Shown in pieces: positions 1 to 7,839 of a stretch of DNA of 64,000 nt; position 1 is the first letter of the stretch; each line of letters starts with the position of its first letter. Both the position numbers and the translations under genes were made by a program. The notes under the pieces were generated by a model. It ran no database searches, was not told the DNA's origin, and saw only the letters and a program-made list of their open reading frames with translations. Where the stretch lies: contig NZ_JAINZO010000001.1 in the NCBI RefSeq assembly GCF_020179605.1, positions 1,054,001-1,118,000 on the forward strand, given 5' to 3'. The stretch is from Geomonas agri (GTDB lineage: Bacteria; Desulfobacterota; Desulfuromonadia; Geobacterales; Geobacteraceae).

Positions 1-923
1 ATGCCTTCTATCCGCCTCAGTTCTCGCCGCCGTCGCGCATCACCCGTGAAGAGATGGACGCCAGGATGGATGCGGGGCTCGACACTTTTGCCCTTTCCAT
101 TCCCCCCGACTTCCAGCGTGACCTCTTGGCCGGACGCAGAGCCGAAATCCAGCTGAATATCGACGCCACCAGGATGAGCCAGGCCTTCACCGGCAACGGC
201 CACATCCAGACCATCGTTTCCAACGAGATCGCCGGTTTCCTGCAGCGCTACCGCCCCGATGCGGGGCAGCAGGTCGATTTGGCCTTGAGGGCGCGCTTCA
301 ACCCGGAGTTGAACAAGTCCTGGTTCGGGGCCGTCATGAAGATCATCGACAACATCACCCTGCTTTCCATCATCCTGACCGGTGCGGCCCTCATCCGTGA
401 ACGGGAGCATGGCACAGTCGAGCATCTCCTGGTCATGCCCATCACCCCTTTTGAAATCATGATGGCCAAGGTCTGGGCCATGGCCCTGGTGGTGCTCTGC
501 GCAACCACGGCCTCGCTCTACCTGGTGGTCGAGGGGGCGCTTCGGGTTCCGATCGAGGGCTCGGTGCCGCTGTTCCTCGCGGGGACCGCGCTGCACCTCT
601 TCGCGACCACTTCCCTCGGTATCTTCCTTGGCACGGTGGCGCGCAGCATGCCCCAGTTCGGCCTTTTGACCATGCTGGTCCTGCTTCCCCTGCAAATTCT
701 TTCCGGCGGCACCACGCCGCGCGAGAGCATGCCGGCGCCGGTGCGCGGCGTCATGCTCGCCGCCCCGAATACCCATTTCGTCATGCTCGCCCAAGCTATC
801 TTGTACCGCGGCGCCGGGTTCGACGTGGTGTGGCCCCAGTTCGCAGCGCTCTTCCTGATAGGGAGCGTCCTCTTCGCCATCTCTCTTTCCCGCTTCCGCA
901 AGACCATCGCGACCATGACCTGA
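1..923 (+). CDS. ABC-2 type transporter permease (YhhJ-like), 5' end outside the window
   Basis: Inner-membrane permease subunit of an ABC exporter. The reading frame is open through the left edge (frame of base 3), so the start lies upstream; about 307 C-terminal residues are visible. They show a soluble extracytoplasmic stretch, then about five hydrophobic segments with the ABC-2 signature region (an RERE-HGTVEHLLVMP block right after the first visible membrane helix, and a later LLPLQILSGGTTPRESMP stretch). This matches YhhJ/YbhS-type permeases, usually about 370 residues long and paired with an ATPase that should lie to the left. The next gene starts 71 bp downstream on the same strand, so the envelope genes that follow may be co-transcribed. 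Confidence 0.85.
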   Translation, partial: AFYPPQFSPPSRITREEMDARMDAGLDTFALSIPPDFQRDLLAGRRAEIQLNIDATRMSQAFTGNGHIQTIVSNEIAGFLQRYRPDAGQQVDLALRARFNPELNKSWFGAVMKIIDNITLLSIILTGAALIREREHGTVEHLLVMPITPFEIMMAKVWAMALVVLCATTASLYLVVEGALRVPIEGSVPLFLAGTALHLFATTSLGIFLGTVARSMPQFGLLTMLVLLPLQILSGGTTPRESMPAPVRGVMLAAPNTHFVMLAQAILYRGAGFDVVWPQFAALFLIGSVLFAISLSRFRKTIATMT

Positions 924-994
924 CGCGTGTGCATGTCGCAAAATTTGGTATAAATAAAGCTCGTTGCCAGAAATCCGGTTATCTGGAGGAGTAT

Positions 995-1975
995 ATGCAC
1001 TTTCCCCGACAGGTCGCGCGCCTTGTCGTGCTGACCGCCGCCCTTCTGTTCCCGTCCTCTCACGTCCTTTGCGCCACAGTAGTACCCTTGTCCATCTCCT
1101 CCGGTACCACCACCAGCTCCTATTACGCCGCTGCCAGTGCCGTGGCCAAGATCTTCAACAAGAAGAGCGCGGTCTACGGGGTCAGGCTGGCAACTGTTGC
1201 CTCGGCCGGGTCGGTAGCCAACATCGACGCCGTCGCGGAGGGGAAGGCGGCCTTCGGCATCGCCGAGACGGAACTCTTAAAGAGGGCGATGCAGGGGGTA
1301 CGTCCCTGGGAAGGTATGGCGAGGGGGGGGCTGCGGGCGGTGCTCGGGCTCTACCCGGCAACGGTCACCATCGTGGCGGCCGTGGACAGCGGCATCAAGC
1401 GCGTTGCTGACCTGAAGGGGAAAAGGCTCAATATCGGCGCTCCCGGCTCAATCGACAACACCTACGCCAGTGCGCTGCTGCAGATGTCGGGACTCAACCC
1501 CGGTGAAGTGATCAGCTCCCAGCACTCCACGGCGATCGCCCCGGAACTGCTGCAAAAAGGCGATATCGATGCCTACCTCTGCATTGTCGGCCATCCGAAC
1601 CTGACGGTGCTGGAGGCAAGCGCCGGCAACCGCAAGGTACTCCTTGTCCCGCTGGACGAAACCCTGATCAAACAGGTGACCGCCAACAACCCGCTGCTCG
1701 CGCCGGTGGTCATCCCCATGCGCTTCTACCCCAACGTGCAGGCCACCGGCACCGTGCAGAGCCTGGGCGTCCGAACCGTCTTGTTCACCTCTGCCGACCA
1801 GTCCGACGAGTCGGTATATAACGTGGTGCGCGAGATCCTCGGCAACCTCGACCTGTTCCGGCGTCAGCACCCCATTCTCCAGGATCTGACCCCGGAGCAG
1901 GCAGCCCGGGTTACCGTCATCCCCCTGCACCCCGGGGCAGCACGTTATTTCAAAGAGTCCGGCCTGATTCCCTAG
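995..1975 (+). CDS. TAXI family TRAP transporter solute-binding protein
   Basis: Periplasmic binding protein of 326 residues. The ATG at 995 is chosen because GGAGGA lies 4 bases upstream and an N-terminal signal peptide (about 27 residues, ending SSHVLCA) follows directly; the frame is open further upstream but lacks both. After the signal the sequence has the TAXI hallmarks: SISSGTTTSSYYAAASAVAKI near the start, then ASAGSVANIDAV and a GAPGSIDNTYAS block. TAXI proteins usually capture organic acids for a DctQM-type permease, but no permease gene is present here. The neighbours are an ABC permease, a hydrolase and MlaA, so it may serve an envelope function instead; that is inference. Confidence 0.85.
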   Translation: MHFPRQVARLVVLTAALLFPSSHVLCATVVPLSISSGTTTSSYYAAASAVAKIFNKKSAVYGVRLATVASAGSVANIDAVAEGKAAFGIAETELLKRAMQGVRPWEGMARGGLRAVLGLYPATVTIVAAVDSGIKRVADLKGKRLNIGAPGSIDNTYASALLQMSGLNPGEVISSQHSTAIAPELLQKGDIDAYLCIVGHPNLTVLEASAGNRKVLLVPLDETLIKQVTANNPLLAPVVIPMRFYPNVQATGTVQSLGVRTVLFTSADQSDESVYNVVREILGNLDLFRRQHPILQDLTPEQAARVTVIPLHPGAARYFKESGLIP

Positions 1976-1996
1976 CACCGGCTCTGGGAGGTATCC

Positions 1997-3286
1997 ATGA
2001 AACGTTTACTGGCATTGACCCTGCTGATTGTTTCCCTCATTGCCGCCCGGCCTGCCACCGCGGCGCCCCCGCAATCATATTTCTACCCGTTCGTGAACCC
2101 GTACGAGGCGACGGTGATGGAACTCCCTAAGGAGTTCGAGGTCCGGCTGCCGGACCAGGTCCCGGTGTACGAGTTCGTAGTCCGTCCCTTCCCGAATCGG
2201 GATATACCCGAAGTGTTCTGGTACGAGAAAGGGCTCGCCTGCTCGCTGGTGTACCAGGAGCGCAAGGCCCCGCTGGTCTTCCTGATCGCCGGTTCCGGCT
2301 CCCGATTTGACGTCCCCCGCATGCTCAAGCTGCAAAAGGTGCTGTACCAGACCGGTTTCCACGTTGTTTCCATCACCTCGCCCACCCACATGGACTTCGT
2401 GGTCAACGCGGCCAGCGGGCTTCCCGGCATTGCCACCGATGACGCCAAGGACCTGTACCGGGTGATGGACCTGGCCTACCAGAAGGTGCGCGATCGCATC
2501 CAGGTCTCCCAGTTCCTGCTTGCCGGCTACAGTCTTGGCGGCTTCAATGCCGCTTTCGTTGCCAAACTCGACGATAAGGAGCACCACTTCAACTTCAAAC
2601 GCGTGCTCCTGGTCAACCCGCCGGTCTGCCTGTACGACTCGGTTTCGGCGCTGGACCGGCTGCTGGTACAAAACGTCCCGGGAGGGATGGACAACTTCGA
2701 CACCTGGTTCCGCGGCGTCTTCAGCGAGACCATGCACTTGGCTGAATCGTGGGGGCCGGGCGGGTTGAGCGGCGAGTCGATGTACCGCACCTACAAACGG
2801 ATGCAGCCCAGCGAAAGCAACCTGGCGGCCTTGATCGGCCTTACCGCGCGCATGAACGCGGCCGACATGATTTTCACTGCGGACGTAATGAACGGGGGCG
2901 GCTACATCGTGCCCAAAAACGTCCGTCTCACCTCGACCACCTCGCTTACCCGCTACGCAACTGTTGCCTACAAGACCAGCTTCGTGGATTATTTCGATCA
3001 GTGGCTGTTCCCGCATTACCAGAAGACGGAGCCTGGCCTGACCCGCGAGCAACTGCTGCGGCGGGAAACCCTGCGCTCGCTCGAGGGATACCTGAAAGGA
3101 TCCGGCAAGTTCGGGCTCATCCACAACGAGGACGACATCATCCTGGTTTCCGGTGACATCGAGTACCTGGAACGTGTTTTCGGCGACCGGGCCTGGATCT
3201 TCCCCAGCGGCGGTCACATGGGCAACATGTTTCACCCCGACGTCGTCTCCGCCATCACCGGCTTTCTGAAAGGGAAGGAGGAGTGA
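1997..3286 (+). CDS. secreted alpha/beta hydrolase (serine esterase type)
   Basis: A 429-residue protein with a cleavable signal peptide (about residues 1-22, ending PATAA), so probably periplasmic or outer-membrane associated. The nucleophile elbow GYSLGG is at residues 177-182 (Ser179). An oxyanion-type loop follows the strand APLVFLIAGSGS near residue 95, and a late GGHMGN motif near residue 407 is a plausible catalytic His. The substrate cannot be read from sequence. A good Shine-Dalgarno (GGGAGG) precedes the ATG. The gene begins 21 bp after the TAXI gene and its stop overlaps the next start, which ties it to MlaA and suggests phospholipid or lipid-like substrates; that is inference from context. 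Confidence 0.75.
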   Translation: MKRLLALTLLIVSLIAARPATAAPPQSYFYPFVNPYEATVMELPKEFEVRLPDQVPVYEFVVRPFPNRDIPEVFWYEKGLACSLVYQERKAPLVFLIAGSGSRFDVPRMLKLQKVLYQTGFHVVSITSPTHMDFVVNAASGLPGIATDDAKDLYRVMDLAYQKVRDRIQVSQFLLAGYSLGGFNAAFVAKLDDKEHHFNFKRVLLVNPPVCLYDSVSALDRLLVQNVPGGMDNFDTWFRGVFSETMHLAESWGPGGLSGESMYRTYKRMQPSESNLAALIGLTARMNAADMIFTADVMNGGGYIVPKNVRLTSTTSLTRYATVAYKTSFVDYFDQWLFPHYQKTEPGLTREQLLRRETLRSLEGYLKGSGKFGLIHNEDDIILVSGDIEYLERVFGDRAWIFPSGGHMGNMFHPDVVSAITGFLKGKEE

Positions 3287-4122
3287 TCATGAAAAACTAC
3301 AGCTATCACAAGCCTTGCTCGATGGCTCATACAACAGCGAAGCGGACCCCCGGTTTACTCGCCAAGAGAAGCCTCCTGGCGCCGCTGCTGGTTGTGCTGC
3401 TGCTCTCCGCCTGCAGCACCGCGCCCATAGTGACCGGTCCGGTTGAGCCGCCGCTTCGGCGCTACGAGGACCTGGTGAAGCCCGGGCAGCCCAACATGCT
3501 GGACGTGAAGGATTCCGTGGAGGGGTTCAACCGCGGCAGCTACCGGTTCAACTATTACTTCGACGAGTACTTCTATCGCCCCATCGTGCGCGGCTACGAG
3601 TTCATCACGCCCAATTACGTTGAGGACCGCGTTTCCGACGCCATCGACAACCTGGGTGAAATTACGAACTTGACTAATAATCTCATGCAGTTCAACCTAA
3701 AGGCCGCCGGAATCACGGTGAGCCGCTTTGTGGTCAACTCGACCATCGGCGTGGGAGGTCTGTGGGACCAGGCCAAGAAGATGGGGCTCAAACGCCAGAC
3801 CGAAGATTTCGGTCTCACTTTGGGACATTACGGAGCCGGCAGCGGCAGCTATCTGATGCTCCCCGTGATGGGGGCCTCCAACGTGCGGGACACGACCGGG
3901 CTAGTCGCCGATCTGGCCACCTCCAACTATCTGGGGCCGGTCGCCTGGATCAACGACAGCACCTTTACCTATGCCTATTCCGGCATCTATGCCGTGGACA
4001 GGAGGCATCGCACCCCCTTCAGGTACCGCCAGACCGGCTCGCCGTTCGAATACGAGCTGATTAGGAGTCTGTACACTATGAAGCGCGATTTCGATATCAG
4101 TCAGACCAACGAGAAGAAGTAA
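3283..4122 (+). CDS. mlaA: MlaA/VacJ family outer-membrane lipoprotein
   Basis: Family role: removes mislocalised phospholipids from the outer leaflet of the outer membrane as the OM component of the Mla pathway. 279 residues. A long N-terminal signal ends in the lipobox LLSAC (Cys44), followed by the MlaA core: DVKDSVEGFNRGSYRFNYYFD, then YRPIVRGYEFITPNYVEDRV, then a RFVVNSTIGVGGLWD block and DFGLTLGHYGAGSGSYLMLP. The frame begins at GTG 3283, which overlaps the TGA of the hydrolase gene; an in-frame ATG at 3289 is an equally good start. No MlaB-F genes are in the window. Confidence 0.92.
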   Translation: MIMKNYSYHKPCSMAHTTAKRTPGLLAKRSLLAPLLVVLLLSACSTAPIVTGPVEPPLRRYEDLVKPGQPNMLDVKDSVEGFNRGSYRFNYYFDEYFYRPIVRGYEFITPNYVEDRVSDAIDNLGEITNLTNNLMQFNLKAAGITVSRFVVNSTIGVGGLWDQAKKMGLKRQTEDFGLTLGHYGAGSGSYLMLPVMGASNVRDTTGLVADLATSNYLGPVAWINDSTFTYAYSGIYAVDRRHRTPFRYRQTGSPFEYELIRSLYTMKRDFDISQTNEKK

Positions 4123-4137
4123 ATCCGGAGGCGGCAG

Positions 4138-5091
4138 TTGCTGAGGTTCCTACAGTCCATCTTCCGGCGCGGCACCAAGGGAGGCGCCGTGCCGGCCTCC
4201 CTGGTCAACAAGGCCATCGAGCGCGCCGTTGACGGCACCGATCCCTGGATCCGGGCCGTTTTCGCCTACAAGAAAAAACTCCGTCCCGCCGTTATGCACG
4301 CCATCGACCACGTCGTCACGCTTGTGGACGGCACTGGGCCGGTCCTGCCACTCGATCTGCAAAGCTACGACACCAATCCCAACCTGCGCACCTACTTCGT
4401 CACCGCCTCAGAAATGGCCGACTTCCTGGAGCGTGAGCCCAACCTGGTGCAGATGCGCGGCCAGAGCGCATCGCTGCAGCACGGCGCGACCGCACTTTTA
4501 CTCATGGAAAAGCGGGAGCGGCTCACGCTGGGGGCATCGCTCTCGGGCGACGTGGTGCTGCGCGATGTACCTCAGGTAACGGTGAGCTTCGAGGCGCACC
4601 GGCTCATGGACCTGAACGACAGCGAGGAGGAAACCCGCTACCAGTTGAAGCGCCGGGCCTATGATCACCTGCTGCGTATCGCCCTGGGGCGGATCACCGA
4701 GATGAAGACCAAGCGGGGTACCCTGGAAAAGCACCGTACCCTTCTCAGTTCCAAGCTCTCCCTGTTGCAGCGCGGTGGCTTTGGCTTTGATCCTCGTTCG
4801 GGGGGGGAGACCGATGTAGCCGGGCTGGAGAAAAGGCTGGCCGATATCGAGGCGCAGTTGCTGGCAATGGGGAAGGACGACAAGATGCTGGAGGTTTACC
4901 TGGGGGTGGTGGCCGACGTCCTAGGGCGTGCCGAGGAGTACCTGTGGGTGGGTACCGAGACCCTGGTCGTGGACCGGATGGGGATCAAGCGCAAGGAAGC
5001 CGGGGCGGATGCCCGCGAAGTGACCTTTGACGTCTTGTGCGACGCCGAGGGAAGAAAGCTGGTCGCCTCCCTGGTGAACATACCGGCCTAA
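4138..5091 (+). CDS. hypothetical protein, last gene of the envelope operon
   Basis: A 317-residue protein that I do not recognise. It starts at TTG 4138, supported by a strong GGAGG 8-12 bases upstream; no ATG fits better. It has no signal peptide or membrane helix, so it is probably cytoplasmic. The N-terminal half is mixed alpha/beta, and residues about 160-250 are charged and helical with likely coiled-coil character. It is separated from mlaA by 15 bp and followed by a terminator, so it closes the operon. The C-terminus ends in an AREVTFDVLCDAEGRKLVAS strand-rich segment. Confidence 0.7.
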   Translation: MLRFLQSIFRRGTKGGAVPASLVNKAIERAVDGTDPWIRAVFAYKKKLRPAVMHAIDHVVTLVDGTGPVLPLDLQSYDTNPNLRTYFVTASEMADFLEREPNLVQMRGQSASLQHGATALLLMEKRERLTLGASLSGDVVLRDVPQVTVSFEAHRLMDLNDSEEETRYQLKRRAYDHLLRIALGRITEMKTKRGTLEKHRTLLSSKLSLLQRGGFGFDPRSGGETDVAGLEKRLADIEAQLLAMGKDDKMLEVYLGVVADVLGRAEEYLWVGTETLVVDRMGIKRKEAGADAREVTFDVLCDAEGRKLVASLVNIPA

Positions 5092-5183
5092 GGGCTTGGC
5101 TCCGCCAGGACAGGTCCCCAAAAACGGAAGGGGGCTGACTTCGCCAAGTGCCAGTCCTCTTTAAAGCCAACGATGGCAAACCA

Positions 5184-5220
5184 AGTCCCCCCGCGGTACC
5201 GCCGCAGGGGGCTCTTTTTT
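5184..5220 (+). terminator. rho-independent terminator of the envelope operon
   Basis: A GC-rich hairpin (CCCCC-GCGG stem, TACC loop, GCCGC-GGGGG arm) is followed by six T residues ending at 5220. It lies 93 bp after the stop of the last operon gene. Confidence 0.8.
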
Positions 5221-5474
5221 ATGCCCGCTCTTGTTCCGGATCGAACACCACGCAGCGCAGCCCTAACCCTTCCAAAGCTGGCCCGCAGCAACCGTTGCAG
5301 GAAATGCAGACGGCCATGCCGTGGTCGCCCTCGTGCCATCTCTTGACCAGGTCCGGTTCGCCGATCACGGGGGCGGCTTAGCGCCGAATTGGGCCTCTTC
5401 CTGTCGCACCAACGTTGCCGAGCGCACGAAGCGGTCCTTCAGCAGCAGTTTGCCTATTTAAAAAGTTGTGCCAT
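5219..5474 (-). pseudogene. fossil of an old-yellow-enzyme type NADH:flavin oxidoreductase (N- and C-terminal ends only)
   Basis: On the minus strand an intact Shine-Dalgarno (AAGGAG-like, just above 5475) precedes ATG at 5474-5472 and the codons MAQLFK. The frame then shifts and continues as IGKLLLKDRFVRSATLVRQ, the typical OYE N-terminus (LKNRFVRSAT). About 300 codons are missing. The sequence resumes as PVIGEPDLVKRW, then HEGDHGMAVCISCNGCCGP and GLGLRCVVFDPEQERA with a TAA at 5221-5219, the typical C-terminus with its CxxCxxC cluster. Normal members have 340-400 residues, so only about 75 codons remain. This is a frameshifted, internally deleted relic. Confidence 0.8.
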
Positions 5475-5712
5475 CCCTTGCTCCTTGCTCCTGTACTGGT
5501 CCTCAGGACGGAAAGCAGCTTCAACTCTGGCCTCTCTAACAGGACTTCTTGCCGAATAAGCCACTGGTGTCGTCGAATATTCTCTAATCCCAGTCTGCAG
5601 CTCTGCTGTTATCTTCAAATTTCAGTATGTTACAGGTTGGCATGGGCGATGCTATTAGTTAGGCATAAGCGCGCTGGAGCGCGAAAAAAACTCGATCAAG
5701 GAGGATGTAACA
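5475..5712. other. gene-free stretch upstream of the small secreted protein
   Basis: No supported coding sequence. It should hold the promoter of the gene at 5713 and the former promoter of the OYE fossil; I see no convincing -35/-10 pair. A strong AAGGAGG at 5699-5705 serves the downstream ATG. Confidence 0.4.
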
Positions 5713-6018
5713 ATGAAAAAACAACTTTTGGTCCTTATGGCGGTATCCCTTTTCGCGGCGGCAACACCGGTACTGGCTGAGGAGACCGCCAACCACGGCA
5801 CCATGCACAAAGGCGGCGATGCGCAGTGCGAGAAAGAGTGCGCGATGCTTCTGAAGGATTGCAATAACCAGGTCGACAGCATCCAGGACAGGATCAGGAA
5901 ACTGCAGGTCGCCATTAATGAGAAGGGCGCGAGCACCTACACTGTAGCAGAGCTGAAGATCCTCAAGAAGAAACTTCAGGAGGCAAACGACACGCTGCGC
6001 GTGTTGAACAAGCACTAG
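5713..6018 (+). CDS. small secreted hypothetical protein with helical body
   Basis: A 101-residue protein with a clear signal peptide (residues 1-22, cut after PVLA). The mature part is short, charged and helical. It starts with a His/Cys-containing segment (DAQCEKECAMLLKDC, Cys spaced 3 and 7 apart) and continues as a probable coiled coil (QDRIRKLQVAINEKG, then ELKILKKKLQEAND). An AAGGAGG ribosome-binding site sits 8 bases before the ATG and a terminator follows 49 bp after the stop, so it is probably monocistronic. I do not recognise a family. The Cys triplet could bind metal or form disulfides in the periplasm; that is speculation. Confidence 0.8.
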   Translation: MKKQLLVLMAVSLFAAATPVLAEETANHGTMHKGGDAQCEKECAMLLKDCNNQVDSIQDRIRKLQVAINEKGASTYTVAELKILKKKLQEANDTLRVLNKH

Positions 6019-6066
6019 TCGCAGCGACAACACCCGGTCATCGGCTTGGTGCGATGGCGACAAGGA

Positions 6067-6104
6067 AAGGGCCCGCCCCCTAGGTGGCGGGCCCTTCTTT
6101 GTTT
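6067..6104 (+). terminator. bidirectional-looking terminator between convergent genes
   Basis: Perfect 11-bp inverted repeat AAGGGCCCGCC / GGCGGGCCCTT (6067-6077 and 6086-6096) followed by T-rich sequence on the plus strand. It lies between the stop at 6018 and the minus-strand stop at 6133, so it can serve both genes. Confidence 0.85.
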
Positions 6105-6132
6105 CAGGCGCGAGCGTTCCGCGATACTCGGA

Positions 6133-7527
6133 TCACTTGATGGTGAAACCGCCGTCCTGGTTGGGAGCGATGGTGGCGTCCAGGTACTGGACCTGGTACC
6201 CCTTCTCCTTGAGGATGGTGTAGGCCATTTCGGCTCGGGTGCCGGTGTTGCAGTGCAGCACGACCTTCTTGTCCCTCGATATTTCTGCCAGGCGGTCGGC
6301 GATCTCGTCGGCCGGGATGTTGACTGCACCCTTTATCATCCCCGTTTTGGCAGCTTCGTCGGCGCCGCGCACGTCCAGCAGTTGCACCCCGGCCGGAATG
6401 CTGCGGGCGAAGGCCTGGAACTCATTGACCGGTATGGTGCCCGGCTTAAGTTTGGGAACGTAGACGACCTGGGTGGCCGGTTTCCCGGTGGCGGCCTGAT
6501 AACCCGCACCTTTCCAGGCGTCGTACCCGCCCGTGAGGACGCGTGGCCCTGGGTAGCCGGCCTTGATCAACTTGGCCGCGACACGTTCGGCGGCGCCGTC
6601 GCCTGAGGCATCGTAAATCACGACCGGAGGCTTGAACTCACGTTTAGGGAAGTTGACCAGGACCTGGTCCAGGTCCCGTTCCGGCACATTGGTGGCTCCC
6701 GGGATGAAACCTTGTCCGGTTTGTGACTCCGGGCGCACATCGAGGAGCACGAGCGAGAGCCCTTTGTCCAGCCACCCCTCTTTGAGGGACTGCGCGCTCA
6801 GCACCGTGAAGTTGCGGTTGTTCCATTCGGGAATGCCGTCGTGGAAGATTTTTACGTTGGTATAACCGAGTTTTTCCGCCTCACGGGCGGAAGAGGGGCT
6901 GAGCGCTCACGTGACGCCGGCACAGAAGTAGACCAGCAGTTCCCCCTTGTCCTTGGGGAGCTTGTCCAGGTTCTTCTGGAAAGCGGGGTAGGGGATATTG
7001 ATGGCGGTCGGGATTGTTCCCTCCTGGAACTTGGGCCCCGGCCGCGCGTCCACCAGGGTGTATTTCTCCTTCCCTGAGATCAGCTTTTCCATCTGCTCGA
7101 CCTTGAGCTGTTTTTCAACAGGCACTTTCATGGCCGGCTTGATGGATATCTCGCTGATTTTCTTAATGCCGTTACTCCCCTCCACGTAGGCGACGCGCAC
7201 CTCGTGTCCTTTCTTTATGGCCCGAAGCGACTTGTCCAGGTTTCCGGGGACGGCTGGGTTCACGATGCTAAGGGTGTCCTTGTCGAAGGCCACCACCTCG
7301 GCGCCGTCGTCGAACTTCAGTTGGATGGTCTGCGATTTCATGGCCACGTTGTCAAAAAAGGCGCGGAGTTGCCCTGGGGCAGGCTTGTGGCAGACCGCGC
7401 AGGACTTCACTTCCTTTACTTTTACCTTGGCCGGCGTTGCCTGGTCAGCTGCGAAGACCCCTGGAGTAGTGATAAGAGCGGTCGCTGACAGGATGGAAAG
7501 AGTACTGCACATTCCTCGAAGATACAT
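6133..7527 (-). CDS. secreted heme-c/triple-rhodanese protein with in-frame UGA (predicted selenocysteine)
   Basis: One 464-residue reading frame interrupted only by TGA at 6907-6909 (residue 207). Order: signal peptide (1-26), a CAVCH heme-c motif (Cys43, Cys46, His47), a linker domain, then rhodanese domain 1 ending YFCAGVT-UGA-ALSPSSA, where relatives carry Cys or Sec. Domain 2 (about 243-340) has IYDASGD where the active-site Cys loop should be, so it looks inactive. Domain 3 (about 360-464) has a normal loop HCNTGTRA (Cys426). AAAAGGAGGAG precedes the ATG. The part after the TGA has no Shine-Dalgarno of its own, and a hairpin follows the UGA at SECIS distance. Role: periplasmic sulfur, polysulfide or selenium transfer or redox chemistry, inferred. 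The alternative is a nonsense-mutated pseudogene. Confidence 0.75.
6874..6892 (-). promoter_or_regulatory. candidate bacterial SECIS hairpin downstream of the UGA
   Basis: On the mRNA, 14 bases after the UGA, a perfect 7-bp stem UUCCGCC / GGCGGAA closes a 5-base loop CGUGA that contains GU. Bacterial SECIS elements (E. coli fdhF is the model) place a short stem with G and U in its loop at about this distance after UGA for SelB binding. The fit is by eye, not by a covariance model. Confidence 0.6.
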
Positions 7528-7839
7528 CTCTTCTCCTCCTTTTAACTGAACTTAGATGCCTTTTGAACCGTATCGGCATTACTGTGCTGAGTTATAGCAG
7601 TTTGTTTACATCAAAGCAGTTGACACCTGACCACAGAAAACGTGAAGAGAGAGAAGGAAACCCTCTCATACCGACGTTTTCATACAGCCCACGGGCTATC
7701 TGCCAATGCTCTTATCCTTCTTGTCTTCTGACGCCATTGGGGTTATCTTCACTATTCCCCGGCGCGCCTGGCAGCCGGTTTCACCCCGCGCCCCCCTGGC
7801 ACTGAGGCCAGCCGAAACAACCATAAAGGAAGGGCTCTT
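7528..7839. other. divergent intergenic region, no gene seen
   Basis: This 312-bp stretch separates the selenoprotein-like gene (minus) from the MATE gene (plus) and must carry both promoters. The part next to the minus gene is AT-rich. I see no convincing promoter pair, operator or RNA gene. Confidence 0.4.

Noticed and set aside
2075-3235. 386-codon minus-strand frame opposite the hydrolase
   Set aside because: Antisense shadow; the plus strand has a signal peptide, nucleophile elbow and ribosome-binding site.
6133-6804. The second half of the rhodanese gene as an independent gene starting at GTG 6804
   Set aside because: No Shine-Dalgarno near 6804, the frame is continuous with the upstream part except for the TGA, and residues before 6804 complete a rhodanese domain.
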